From: Candidatus Methanomethylophilaceae archaeon
GTDB lineage: Archaea; Thermoplasmatota; Thermoplasmata; Methanomassiliicoccales; Methanomethylophilaceae
Direction: 5' to 3'
Length of the DNA: 64,000 bases
Assembly (NCBI GenBank): GCA_944320495.1
Contig: CALUHR010000001.1
Location: 21,697 to 85,696 of the forward strand
Shown: one piece after another, positions 36,018 to 44,371 of the stretch
How the letters are laid out: the number at the start of each line of letters is the position of its first letter
How positions within the stretch are numbered: the first letter of the stretch is position 1
The notes under the pieces: model-generated
What the model saw: only the letters and a program-made list of their open reading frames with translations
Databases searched by the model: none
Told to the model about the DNA's origin: nothing
Made by a program: the position numbers and the translations under genes

Positions 36018-36491
36018 ATGGAAGTCGGCGACAGGTTCCCGGAGTTCAGGCTCAGGGACGAGAACGGCGAGGAGCTGGACAGCTCGTCGCTGGAGGGCAT
36101 AAGGTACGTGATCTACTTCTATCCGAAGGACAACACGCCCGGATGCACCAAGGAGGCCGAGGAGTTCAGCGCCAGCATCGGGCAGTTCCTGATGCGCAAC
36201 ATCCCTGTGATAGGTGTGAGCAAGGACTCCGTCGAATCCCATCGGAAGTTCATCGACAAGCACCAGCTCAGGGTGAAGCTCCTCAGCGATCCCGACCACG
36301 AGCTGATGGAGAAGGTCGGCGCCTGGGGCACCAAGGTCTCCTACGGCAAGGAGACCGTCGGCACCATCAGGTCGACCTTCCTGGTCGGCAGGGACGGGAC
36401 CGTCGAGGCCGTCTGGCGCAACGTCAAGGTCAACGGGCATGTGGACAAGGTCCTCGCATGCGCCGTGTCCTGTTCGAAATCGAAGAGCTGA
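36018..36491 (+). CDS. bcp: Peroxiredoxin, BCP/PrxQ type
   Basis: A 157-residue thioredoxin-fold peroxidase. The peroxidatic Cys lies in YFYPKDNTPGCTKEAEEFS (about residue 41), with GVSKDSVESHRKFIDKHQLRVKLLSDPD and RSTFLVGRDGTVEAVWRNVK following. A second Cys five residues after the first, usual in many BCPs, is absent here (CTKEAEEF), so it may be a 1-Cys type or use Cys152. It is 10 bases after pheT and ends in TGA, overlapping the convergent etfA end by 12 bases. Confidence 0.9.
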   Translation: MEVGDRFPEFRLRDENGEELDSSSLEGIRYVIYFYPKDNTPGCTKEAEEFSASIGQFLMRNIPVIGVSKDSVESHRKFIDKHQLRVKLLSDPDHELMEKVGAWGTKVSYGKETVGTIRSTFLVGRDGTVEAVWRNVKVNGHVDKVLACAVSCSKSKS

Positions 36492-37541
36492 ATCCAGGCT
36501 CCTCAGGACCTCTCCGGCATCCGCCAGGAGGCTGAGGTCCGCGAAACCGTGTATGGGGGCGTCGGGATCGCTGTTGACGGCGATGATCCTGCGCGCCCCC
36601 GTCATGCCAACCCTGTGCTGTACGGCGCCGGATATCCCGAACGCGATGTAGAGGTCGGGGGACACGATCCTCCCGGACATGCCGACCTGACGGGAGCGGG
36701 GCATCCATCCCCTCTCGACCAGGGCGCGGGAGCAGCACACGGCCCCTCCCATCTTCTTCGCCACGGATTCCGCCACATCGATCAGGCCCCTGTCGCGTAT
36801 GCCGTCGCCGAGCGCGATGAGCACACGGGCGTCCTCGATCCCGTGATCGGCATCGATCCGCTCGTCCGATACGATGTCCTTCACGGAATCGCCCGGGTAC
36901 TGCCAGTAGATCGCCGTGCCCTTCCTGTCCTCCCTCTCCGGCATCCCGAAGGCGCCCGGACGGACCGTGGCGACCTGCGGATACCCCACATACCTGATGT
37001 CGGCCATCAGGGAGCCTCCGAAGGCGGGTCTCGTCGCGACAAGGTCGCGTCCGTCGGCACCGAGGCCGGTGCAGTCCGCGGTGATCCCCGAGCCGATGGA
37101 TGCGGCCACACGAGGCGCCAGCTCCCTTCCGAAGGGGGTGGCCGAGAACAGGACGATCGCAGGTTCGATCCTCGCGATGACGGCGGAGATGCATTCCGCA
37201 TACGCCTCGGGCATGTAGGTCTCGAGTCTGGCGTCCCTGACGTGGTAGATCGTGTCCACGCCGTATCCGAACGCATCGGGATACATTCCCTTGACCTCCG
37301 GTCCGCCGAACACCACTCCGAAGACGCGGCCGACACCGAGCGAGCGGGCCGCGCCGATGAGCTCCGCGGAGTGGTCCGCGAGCCTGACGCCCTCCCCGGA
37401 GCCCGTAGTCTCCAGATGGACCAGGATGCCGTCAGCCACGGACTGGTTGATGTCGTAGCGCTTGAGCATGCCGGGCGGGAGCCTGTCGGGGTCGTCCCCT
37501 CCGCCGCACGTGGAGCATGAGCCCCCTTCGCATCCGCTCAT
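36480..37541 (-). CDS. etfA: Electron transfer flavoprotein subunit alpha
   Basis: A 353-residue EtfA that carries electrons with EtfB. A Cys-rich N-terminal tag (CEGGSCSTCGGG) precedes the Etf N-domain; the FAD-binding C-domain shows ADCTGLGAD, RPAFGGSLMADI, SRALVERGWMPRSRQVGMSGRIVSPDLYIAFGISGAVQHRVGM and IIAVNSDPDAPIHGFADLSLLADAGEVL, all canonical. The start overlaps the etfB TGA (ATGA). No canonical stop exists at the family end; a CGA (complement of 36480-36482, after SLDSAL) closes it, and a second CGA lies two codons on. Otherwise the frame runs 168 codons antisense through the peroxiredoxin. No interior CGA in 353 codons. Confidence 0.9.
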
Positions 37542-38311
37542 CTGGATCCAGCCTCCCTGATGATTATGTCGGCGGCCTTGGACGGATCGGTGATCTCGAC
37601 CATCATGTTCCTCCTGGCGGACTGCACGGTCCTGGTGGATGCTATCCTGGTGAGCGATCCCTTCAGTCCGACCGAGTACAGGCCGAGGCCGACGTCTATG
37701 CGATTGAGTATGTGCGGCTCGTGCCCCCTCGCCCTCAGGTACCCATCGGCGTTGGGGATGGAACCGTTGGGGTCCACGTTGCCGAACGCAACCACGGACC
37801 CCTTCGGGACCCTGGCGGTCCTCGTGAAGGTGCCGTAGTCCTGAACCGCGACGAAGCCATCGCCTTCCCTTGACAGCTCGGTCACGTATGCGAACTGCTG
37901 AACGTCCATGAGCGCTGCGAACTCGAAGGGCACCTGGCCCGTCTCGCCGTCGATGGCGCGCCCTCCGAAGACGTAGAGGCAGGCGTCGCAGGCGTATCTG
38001 CCGGCGTATGCGGCGAGCGTCCTGGAAGTTGCCCACGTGTCGGCACCGGCGAAGTCCCTGTCCGATATGAGGAAGGAGTCGTCCGCTCCGAGTTCGATGC
38101 AGCGTCTGAGCGCATCTGCGGCCTGCATGGGCCCCATCGTGACCGCGACGACCTCGTCGTCATCACCCCTGATGCGGAGGGTCCTGAGGAGCGCAAGCTC
38201 GGAATAGGGGTCTAGTATGCTCGGGACGCCCGCTCTGACGAGCGAGCCGTCTTCGTCCACGGTGACGGACATCGTGTCGGGGACCTGCTTCACGAAGACG
38301 ACGAACCTCAT
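37538..38311 (-). CDS. etfB: Electron transfer flavoprotein subunit beta
   Basis: A 257-residue EtfB: FVVFVKQVPDTMSVTVDEDGSL at the N-terminus, NPYSELALLRTL-like ILDPYSELALLR, VTMGPMQAADALRRCIELGADDSFLISDRDFAGADTWATSRTLA and a GRAIDGETGQVPFEFAALMDVQQFAYV segment, all typical. It binds AMP/FAD and forms the electron carrier with EtfA. ATGA overlaps couple it to both neighbours. The stop is TGA. Confidence 0.93.
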   Translation of the reverse strand: MRFVVFVKQVPDTMSVTVDEDGSLVRAGVPSILDPYSELALLRTLRIRGDDDEVVAVTMGPMQAADALRRCIELGADDSFLISDRDFAGADTWATSRTLAAYAGRYACDACLYVFGGRAIDGETGQVPFEFAALMDVQQFAYVTELSREGDGFVAVQDYGTFTRTARVPKGSVVAFGNVDPNGSIPNADGYLRARGHEPHILNRIDVGLGLYSVGLKGSLTRIASTRTVQSARRNMMVEITDPSKAADIIIREAGSR

Positions 38312-39861
38312 CTCCTCTCCTCCAGGATGTTACCGGGGCACAGGATGCCCTTGGGATCGATCACGCTCTTGACGCATCTTAGCTCCTCGATCCCCTCGTC
38401 GCCGTACATCATGCGCATGTACTCGCGCTTGATCTTGCCTATCCCATGCTCCGCGCTGGGGGACCCGCCGAGCTCGACCGCCTTCCTCGCGAACTCCGCG
38501 TAAACGGCCTTGGCCTTCTCGAAGTCGTCCATCGACTTCAGTATGATCTCCACGTGCGGGTGGTTGTTCCCCAGGTGTCCGAATACGACGTATTCGAGGC
38601 CGGCCTCCTCGAGTTTCTTCCTGTAGAACGACATCATCTCGTCGGCGCGGTCGTCGGGCACCGCCATGTCCGTCCCCATCTTGTGGATGCCCGGCATGGT
38701 CCCTTTAAGCGAGGCGACGTACTCGAAGATGGACCTCGGTATGGCATGGCGCATGTCCCTCATGCGCCCCTGGTCCTCGCGACCCCTGCCGCACCAGATC
38801 ATGGATGCGTCGCCACCGTGTGCCTCCGCCATGCGGCAGACGGCCTCGATGCGGGAGTCCTCAGTACCGTCGGCGGCCACGTCGAGGAAGACGGCCGCCC
38901 CGGCACAATCGGGCAGGTCCGGGATCCTTATCGCCGCCGGGTCGTCGGTCCTCACGCGGCGGATCAGGTCGAGTGACCCGCCGTCCATGTACTCCAGGAA
39001 CTCGGGACCGATCCCATCATCGGCGCGGATGTCGCGTATCATGCCGAGAGCATCCGCATCAGAAGGCAGGAACGCTATGAGCGAAACTGTCGGGTGCCAC
39101 GGCGCCAGATAGACATCGGCCTCTGCGATGATTCCGAAGATCCCCTCGGACCCCACGAACAGGTCCACGAGGTCCATGTCCTTTCCGAACCTCGGGCCCA
39201 TCGCGCTCTTGACGTTGTCGTTGTAGGTGTATCTGGGCACATCGAAGGAGTAGAGCTCCCTGCCGGCGGGGAATGTCATGCGCCATCCGTCGGCGCATAT
39301 GTCCCCGCGGGTGATGTCCAGCCCCTGTCCGTCCGGCAGGACCATGTAGAGCCTTCTCACCCAGTCCCTCGTGGGGCCGTACTTGAACGTCCTCGGTCCC
39401 GAGGAGTTGCAGGCTATGTTCCCTCCGATGGAGCCGTCCAGCTCCGTCGGGTCTATGGGATAGAGCCACGGGACCAGCTCCGATCTGAGCGATTCGATGG
39501 CCCCGGGCGTGATGTCCGCAAGGTCATCGAAGTCCCTGCGCTCCAGCAGGGAGTTCATCTCGCGGACGGTGGTGCATGGGAGCACCCTGACGAAGTACCC
39601 CCTCTCGTCCCTGCCGATGCCGATGACGCCGGTCATGCGCTCGAGCGAGAGCACGTAGCCGTCGGTGGGCACGCATCCTCCGCACACCCCTGTGCGCATG
39701 GCGCTGACGGTCATGCGGTTGCCCTTGGAGTGGTTGATCCTCATGGCCTCCCTGAGCTCGGCCTCGTCGTTCGGAAGGACGACGTAGTCGGCGCGGCCGG
39801 TCATCTTCGATTCATCCGTGAGGTACTTGGACCCCTGGCGGATCTGCCTCCTGTCGAACAT
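38308..39861 (-). CDS. GlcD-type FAD-binding 2-hydroxyacid dehydrogenase
   Basis: A 517-residue FAD oxidoreductase of the GlcD/D-lactate dehydrogenase family. The PCMH FAD-binding fold spans about residues 25-210 (TVSAMRTGVCGGCVPTDGYVLSLERM, DGSIGGNIACNSSGPRTFKYG), followed by the FAD-oxidase C domain with GHLGNNHPHVEIIL and a final GSPSAEHGIGKIKREYMRMMYG. Coupled to EtfAB, it probably oxidises lactate, glycolate or a similar acid and hands electrons to Etf. No C-terminal Fe-S domain is present. ATGA overlap with etfB; the stop is TGA. Confidence 0.87.
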   Translation of the reverse strand: MFDRRQIRQGSKYLTDESKMTGRADYVVLPNDEAELREAMRINHSKGNRMTVSAMRTGVCGGCVPTDGYVLSLERMTGVIGIGRDERGYFVRVLPCTTVREMNSLLERRDFDDLADITPGAIESLRSELVPWLYPIDPTELDGSIGGNIACNSSGPRTFKYGPTRDWVRRLYMVLPDGQGLDITRGDICADGWRMTFPAGRELYSFDVPRYTYNDNVKSAMGPRFGKDMDLVDLFVGSEGIFGIIAEADVYLAPWHPTVSLIAFLPSDADALGMIRDIRADDGIGPEFLEYMDGGSLDLIRRVRTDDPAAIRIPDLPDCAGAAVFLDVAADGTEDSRIEAVCRMAEAHGGDASMIWCGRGREDQGRMRDMRHAIPRSIFEYVASLKGTMPGIHKMGTDMAVPDDRADEMMSFYRKKLEEAGLEYVVFGHLGNNHPHVEIILKSMDDFEKAKAVYAEFARKAVELGGSPSAEHGIGKIKREYMRMMYGDEGIEELRCVKSVIDPKGILCPGNILEERR

Positions 39862-39862
39862 C

Positions 39863-40810
39863 TCATCCCTCCCAGATGCGGGGTATCATCGCCGCGGTGA
39901 TGGCCTGCTCCGTAAGCCCGAGACGGTCCAGAAGCCCGTGGCTGAGCATTCCGACCGCGCCCTGGCGCTTGCCTATCCCCTCGCCGCCGTAGAGCTCCCT
40001 GACGGCGTCGCCGACGGTCCTTCCGGATCTGACCAGGGACGCTATGTCGTCCGGGTAGCGGAACCCGGAACCCTGGCCGTAGGTTATCCTCCCGTCCGAG
40101 CTGACGACGGCGCAGTGCTGAATGTCGTACAGGCCATCCGGGAACTCGAAGACGCCCGCCTCTATCCCGACGGCCATCCCGTGGTTGCCGAGGGCGTTCC
40201 TCGCACGGTTCTCCGCCCCGAGGCGCGTCTCCCCCTCGAAGGGCTGCTGCGGCACGCCGCCCTGGACGTCAACAGCGGTGATCCGCACATCGCCGTATAT
40301 GCGCTCCATGACGTTGCGGACGGCCTCCACCTTCACGGGGTTGAGAGACCCGACGGCGATGTCTGGGACATCCCTCCTGCCGGTGCGGCCGTATTCGCCG
40401 CGGAGGATGGCGGAAGCGCTGATCTTGGACCCGTCGTCGGCGTCCACAAGGGGGACAACGGACAGCTCCAGCGGACGCACCCCTCTGGAGGCGCGCTCCT
40501 CGTTGAGCATCCTGCCGTTCCCGAGGGTCTCATCGGAGACCACTAGGACGTCTGCGGAGTCCATAATCTCCCTCGGGCCGTACATGTCGTCGATGACGAA
40601 CAGCTCGTATCCGCCCAGCTGGTCGAGGAACGCTTTTAGCTCGCGCTCACGGACCTCAAGCGGCACGTACACGGGCCTCCCTGATGCGGCCATGCGGTCC
40701 GACGTTATCCCCACGAGGACCCTGTCACCGACCTCGAAGGCCCTCCTCAGGAGGGCGGCGTGGCCGTCATGCAGGACGTCGAAGGTCCCTGCGACAGCGG
40801 AAGTCCTCAT
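39863..40810 (-). CDS. Bifunctional phosphopantetheine adenylyltransferase / DUF84 NTPase fusion
   Basis: A 315-residue two-domain protein. Residues 1-150 are a nucleotidyltransferase: AGTFDVLHDGHAALLRRAFEVGD (HxGH motif as DGHA), ISASAILRGEY near 140-150, as in archaeal PPAT of coenzyme A synthesis. Residues 155-315 match inosine/xanthosine triphosphatase DUF84: IAVGSLNPVKVEAVRNVM, GVPQQPFEGETRLGAENRARNAL and EAGVFEFPDGLYDIQHCAVV. The start is ATG 40810, overlapping the upstream TGA. The continuous frame has no CGA between the domains that I noticed, so this appears to be a real fusion. The stop is TGA. Confidence 0.8.
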   Translation of the reverse strand: MRTSAVAGTFDVLHDGHAALLRRAFEVGDRVLVGITSDRMAASGRPVYVPLEVRERELKAFLDQLGGYELFVIDDMYGPREIMDSADVLVVSDETLGNGRMLNEERASRGVRPLELSVVPLVDADDGSKISASAILRGEYGRTGRRDVPDIAVGSLNPVKVEAVRNVMERIYGDVRITAVDVQGGVPQQPFEGETRLGAENRARNALGNHGMAVGIEAGVFEFPDGLYDIQHCAVVSSDGRITYGQGSGFRYPDDIASLVRSGRTVGDAVRELYGGEGIGKRQGAVGMLSHGLLDRLGLTEQAITAAMIPRIWEG

Positions 40811-41010
40811 ATCGTGATCACTACGCAGACAACGACGACGGCCACGAGCGCGACCCAGATCAGCATGAGCTTCCTGAGCTTCCCCTTGACCTCGCCCCTG
40901 GCCGTTTCCTCGCACTCGGGGGAGCAGAAGTTCCCCTTGCCGACGAACGCCTTCCCGCACTTCTCGCAGTGGCGGTGCTGCGGTATCCTCTCTACTGTTG
41001 GCTCTGTCAT
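40807..41010 (-). CDS. DUF2116-type zinc-ribbon membrane protein
   Basis: A 67-residue protein with a treble-clef-like zinc ribbon HCEKCGKAFVGKGNFCSPECEE (residues 14-35) and one C-terminal membrane helix (MLIWVALVAVVVVCVVITI). Small archaeal proteins of this kind are uncharacterised. It is coupled by ATGA overlaps to trmY before it and the PPAT fusion after it. The stop is TGA. Confidence 0.75.
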   Translation of the reverse strand: MTEPTVERIPQHRHCEKCGKAFVGKGNFCSPECEETARGEVKGKLRKLMLIWVALVAVVVVCVVITI

Positions 41011-41603
41011 GATGATGCCTCTCTGCGGTCCATCTCGTTGTGCACGACCACTATGCAGTGGTTGGCGTGCAGGCTCTTGGGACCCAGGTTGATCCTGTCA
41101 GGATCGTGTGATTCGAAAATGCGCTCCTCTTCCTCGGTGGGGTCCCTGTCGTCGCCCATGACGAACACTGGGTTCTCGGGGAACTCGTATCCCCTGCAGT
41201 CGGTCCCGTCCTCCCTGAGGTAGATTAGCTTGCTGTCGCGGGTCAGCTCTTCGAGGACCTGCTCCAGGGACCTGCGCACGACGCTGACGCCGGGCGAGGC
41301 CAGGACCTCGCGGTCCTCGAGAGGCTTCATGAGGGCGTTGCGGATCAGCGATGCGGTGCTCCTCTCGTCCGGGTTGAGGTATCTGACGGTCTCCCCTCTG
41401 AATATGACCGTCTTGGGGGCATCGTCGCCCCCTTCCAGGACCAGGTAGACCTCCACATCCCTGCGGATGCCGTGACTCAGGAACAGGGATGCGTTGACGC
41501 ATCTCACCAGGATGTCGAGCCTACCGGCCCCTCCCGCTATGTCGTCCAGCTTGAAGTCCCCGGTTGTGGAGGCACGATGGCCGATGACGACGAATCTCTT
41601 CAT
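41007..41603 (-). CDS. trmY: tRNA (pseudouridine(54)-N(1))-methyltransferase
   Basis: A 198-residue SPOUT enzyme that methylates pseudouridine 54 in archaeal tRNA. It begins MKRFVVIGHRASTTGDFKLDDIAGGAGRLDILVRCVNASLFLSHGIRRD, the diagnostic TrmY start, and has the trefoil-knot C-terminal region PVFVMGDDRDPTEEEE and LGPKSLHANHCIVVVHNEMDRR with the Cys typical of the family. It lies four bases after srp54 and ends in TGA overlapping the next ATG. Confidence 0.92.
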   Translation of the reverse strand: MKRFVVIGHRASTTGDFKLDDIAGGAGRLDILVRCVNASLFLSHGIRRDVEVYLVLEGGDDAPKTVIFRGETVRYLNPDERSTASLIRNALMKPLEDREVLASPGVSVVRRSLEQVLEELTRDSKLIYLREDGTDCRGYEFPENPVFVMGDDRDPTEEEERIFESHDPDRINLGPKSLHANHCIVVVHNEMDRREASS

Positions 41604-41607
41604 CGGA

Positions 41608-42960
41608 TCACTGGAGGTCCTTGATGCTGTCGAGATCGATTCCGCCCATCTGCTTCATCATCATCTTGCGCATCTTGCGGTCCTTGCCGAACCTCTCCAT
41701 CGTGTTCTTGGTGGTGTTGTATTGCTTGAGAAGCTCGCGCACGTCGTGGACGGAGACGCCTGCGCCGGCGGCGATCCTCTCCACGCGCTTCGATTTGATG
41801 ATCTCGGGGTTCTCCTTTTCCTGGGGGGTCATGGAGTCCATGATCACGCGGAAGACCTCGAGCTTCTTCTGGGAGGCCTCGTAGTCGATCTTGTCCTCGT
41901 ATCCGCTCATCCCTGGGAGCATGCTCATGAGCTTCTGGAGGGTCCCCATCTTGCCGACGGCCTTCATCTGATAGTACATGTCGTTCAGATTGAACTTGCC
42001 CTTGGCGAGGCTCTTGGAGATCTGCTCGATCATCTCGTCGTCGCCCATCTCCTCGGTGGCGGTAGCGATGAGCGTGCCTATGTCGCCCATGCCGAGCAGG
42101 CGGCCGATGAACTTCTTGGCGTCGAAGGGCTCGAGGTCGCGTATGTGTTCCCCCACTCCGAGGAACACGATCCTCGCCTTGGTCTTGGACATGGCGGAGA
42201 TGGCGCCACCTCCCTTGGCGGTTCCGTCCATCTTCGTCAGGATGACCCCCGTGACGCCGACGGCGTTGTGGAAGGCCTCAGCCTGGGGTCCGGCCTGCTG
42301 ACCCACCTGGGAGTCGAGGACGAGGAGCCTTTCCTCGGGCTTCGCCACCTCGGCGATGCGCTTGATCTCCTCGATCAGGTCGTCCTCGAGGGCGTGTCTT
42401 CCGGACGTGTCGATGATGATGACCTTCTTGTCCTTGAAGTGGGCCATTCCGTGCTCGACAATCTTCGCTGCATCGGTCTCGCCGGGCTCCCCGTAGACCT
42501 CGACGTTGACCTTCTCTCCGAGCTGCTTCAGCTGGTCGAGAGCGGCGGGCCTGTATACGTCGGCGCCGATGAGTCCCACGGAGAGGTTCTTCTTCGAGAA
42601 GTAGAGTGCGAGCTTCCCCGTGGTAGTGGTCTTTCCCTGTCCGTACAGTCCGACCATCATGATCGTCTGCGGTTTGAGGGCCAGCCCTTCGCCGTTGTCG
42701 ACGAGCCTCACGAGCTCCTCGCGGATGATGTTGGTGAGGTGCTGCTTCATGCTGGTGCCCGCGGGGGGAGCATCCTCCTTCACCCTCTGCTTGATCCCGT
42801 TGGTGACGTCCAGGACCAGCTTGACGTTGACATCAGCTTCGAGCAGCGCGCGCTGCAGGTCCTTGCAGATGTCGTTGACCAGCTCGTCATCCACCGACGA
42901 TGCGTGGCCGACGCGGCCCATGACGTTCCTCAGAGATTTCCCGAGACCTTCCAAGACCAT
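41608..42960 (-). CDS. srp54: Signal recognition particle 54 kDa protein
   Basis: A 450-residue SRP GTPase. N domain (residues 1-90), G domain with P-loop VGLYGQGKTTTTGKLA (about 105-120), DVYRPAALDQLK, IIDTSGRH (about 185), TKMDGTAKGGG and the M domain with MLPGMSGYEDKIDYEASQKKL and a Met-rich end (KMRKMMMKQMGGID). It binds 7S RNA and targets membrane proteins. It leads the seven-gene minus-strand operon. A TATA element (ACTTAATATAAAG, 42985-42997) lies upstream. The stop is TGA. Confidence 0.96.
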   Translation of the reverse strand: MVLEGLGKSLRNVMGRVGHASSVDDELVNDICKDLQRALLEADVNVKLVLDVTNGIKQRVKEDAPPAGTSMKQHLTNIIREELVRLVDNGEGLALKPQTIMMVGLYGQGKTTTTGKLALYFSKKNLSVGLIGADVYRPAALDQLKQLGEKVNVEVYGEPGETDAAKIVEHGMAHFKDKKVIIIDTSGRHALEDDLIEEIKRIAEVAKPEERLLVLDSQVGQQAGPQAEAFHNAVGVTGVILTKMDGTAKGGGAISAMSKTKARIVFLGVGEHIRDLEPFDAKKFIGRLLGMGDIGTLIATATEEMGDDEMIEQISKSLAKGKFNLNDMYYQMKAVGKMGTLQKLMSMLPGMSGYEDKIDYEASQKKLEVFRVIMDSMTPQEKENPEIIKSKRVERIAAGAGVSVHDVRELLKQYNTTKNTMERFGKDRKMRKMMMKQMGGIDLDSIKDLQ

Positions 42961-43185
42961 CTGTATCGCGCGCCCATATGCGCGACTTAATATAAAGTGT
43001 AGCGAAGGAGAATCGGATAACGAGTAAGGTTGTGGGGACCGGCCAGATTATAAGAAGGGATGGGATGCACTCTACAGCCTGGCCGAATCCCAGCAAAACT
43101 CTATACTCCGAGAAGATATTTAAAAGTTATTGCAAAAATAAAGCATGGAGCTAATTTAGTTTCTGTTTGAAGTTTATAAAAGATT

Positions 43186-43203
43186 GGCGGGGCGAACCCC
43201 GCC
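43186..43203 (-). terminator. Terminator of the coiled-coil protein gene
   Basis: GGCGGGG-TTCG-CCCCGCC (minus strand) forms a 7-pair stem with a TTCG tetraloop, followed by AATCTTTTAT. The rest of 42961-43212 is AT-rich with a TATTTAAAAG box near 43117-43126 and no gene. Confidence 0.7.
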
Positions 43204-43212
43204 TGAAATGTT

Positions 43213-44214
43213 TCAGAGGTACCCGGACTTCTGCAGGGCCATGAGGTCCTCGGTGGAGAGCTTCTCTCCCGCCTTGAAGCGCTCGAAGATCTCCTTGGCC
43301 TCCTTCCTGCCCTCGACGTCGGCACGCCTCTTGTTGGCGCGGGCGCTGTTCTTCTTGCCGTGGAATCCGGCAGCGTCCCTGTCGATCTCGTGGACGGACT
43401 TGATCTGGGCGATGTGCTTGCGGTGCTCCTCGTCGGCAGCCTGCTTGCACTCGACGAACTTCGCCTGGGCGGCGTCGGCCTCCTTCCTGAGCCTGTCGGC
43501 CTGCTCGTAGAAGCCGATCATCTTGTCGTGAGCGGACTGGGCCTTCTCGGCGTACTCGGAGACCTGGTGGTGGTAGGTCTCGGCCTCGGCCTTGGCGTCC
43601 CTCAGCTGCTGGACGAGTCCTTTGACCTCGTCGTTCTCGGAGTAGGCCTTCTCCCTCTCCTCGATCTGCTTGGCGAGCAGGGAGATCTGCTTGACGATCT
43701 CGTTCTCCTTGTCCTTGCCCAGGGATTTGGTCATCTGGGTGTACTCGAGGTCCTGGAGTTGCTTCTTCAGCTGCTTGACGGGAACCTCGTTCCTGTCGTC
43801 GGACTTCTCGTTGCGGTAAGGCGCAAGCTGCTCCTTGAGGGCGCTGACCTTCTGGTTCCACTCGTCCCTGAGCTCTTTCGTCTCCCTTACCTTCTGGTTG
43901 AAGGAGTCGCGTTCCTCCCTGCACTTGCCTGCCTCGTCGACGAGCTCCCTGACCTGGGCGTTGAGAGCGTCCCTCTTGGACTTCCACTCCTTGGTCTGCG
44001 CGTTGAGCTCATCGCGCTTCTTCCTGTGCATGTCTGCCTCTTCGTTGAGGCTCTCGCGGTTCGCTTCCGGTGCCGCGGCTTCCTGAGTCGCAGTCTCCTC
44101 CGGGTTGCAGGGGGCATCTGTAGACTCAGTTACCATGACTTCCTGCTCCTCCATCTGAGAATCCTGCTGCTGTGCTTCCTCCGTAAAACCTTCCATAAAT
44201 CCACACTCAAACAT
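43213..44214 (-). CDS. Archaeal coiled-coil protein (COG1340-like)
   Basis: A 333-residue, almost entirely helical protein. Heptad-rich stretches run from about residue 50 to 290 (KKRDELNAQTKEWKSKRDAL, EERDSFNQKVRETKELRDEW, NEIVKQISLLAKQIEEREKA), with a basic patch and a C-terminal FERFKAGEKLSTEDLMALQKSG. It resembles uncharacterised archaeal coiled-coil proteins of the COG1340 type. ATG 44214 is chosen; an in-frame CGA sits directly upstream (CGT-CGA-ATG), and TTAAAT at about 44232 would give a leaderless message. The stop is TGA. Confidence 0.75.
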   Translation of the reverse strand: MFECGFMEGFTEEAQQQDSQMEEQEVMVTESTDAPCNPEETATQEAAAPEANRESLNEEADMHRKKRDELNAQTKEWKSKRDALNAQVRELVDEAGKCREERDSFNQKVRETKELRDEWNQKVSALKEQLAPYRNEKSDDRNEVPVKQLKKQLQDLEYTQMTKSLGKDKENEIVKQISLLAKQIEEREKAYSENDEVKGLVQQLRDAKAEAETYHHQVSEYAEKAQSAHDKMIGFYEQADRLRKEADAAQAKFVECKQAADEEHRKHIAQIKSVHEIDRDAAGFHGKKNSARANKRRADVEGRKEAKEIFERFKAGEKLSTEDLMALQKSGYL

Positions 44215-44371
44215 TCGACGCGGCCATGATTTAAGCATGGCCCACTTCGTCGGAGGCTATCCGAATCTTGTTTATAAGGATTTTTATCGTCGACCCGCGG
44301 GGCCGATCGCTGGTCCTCCTTTATGCGTGCGACTATTTATCTATGGACATTCAATCGCCGGCCCGATTCAA

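Noticed and set aside
42961..43212. SRP 7S RNA gene next to srp54
   Set aside because: The 252-base spacer is AT-rich and lacks the GC-rich long helix expected of archaeal 7S RNA; it holds promoters and a terminator only.
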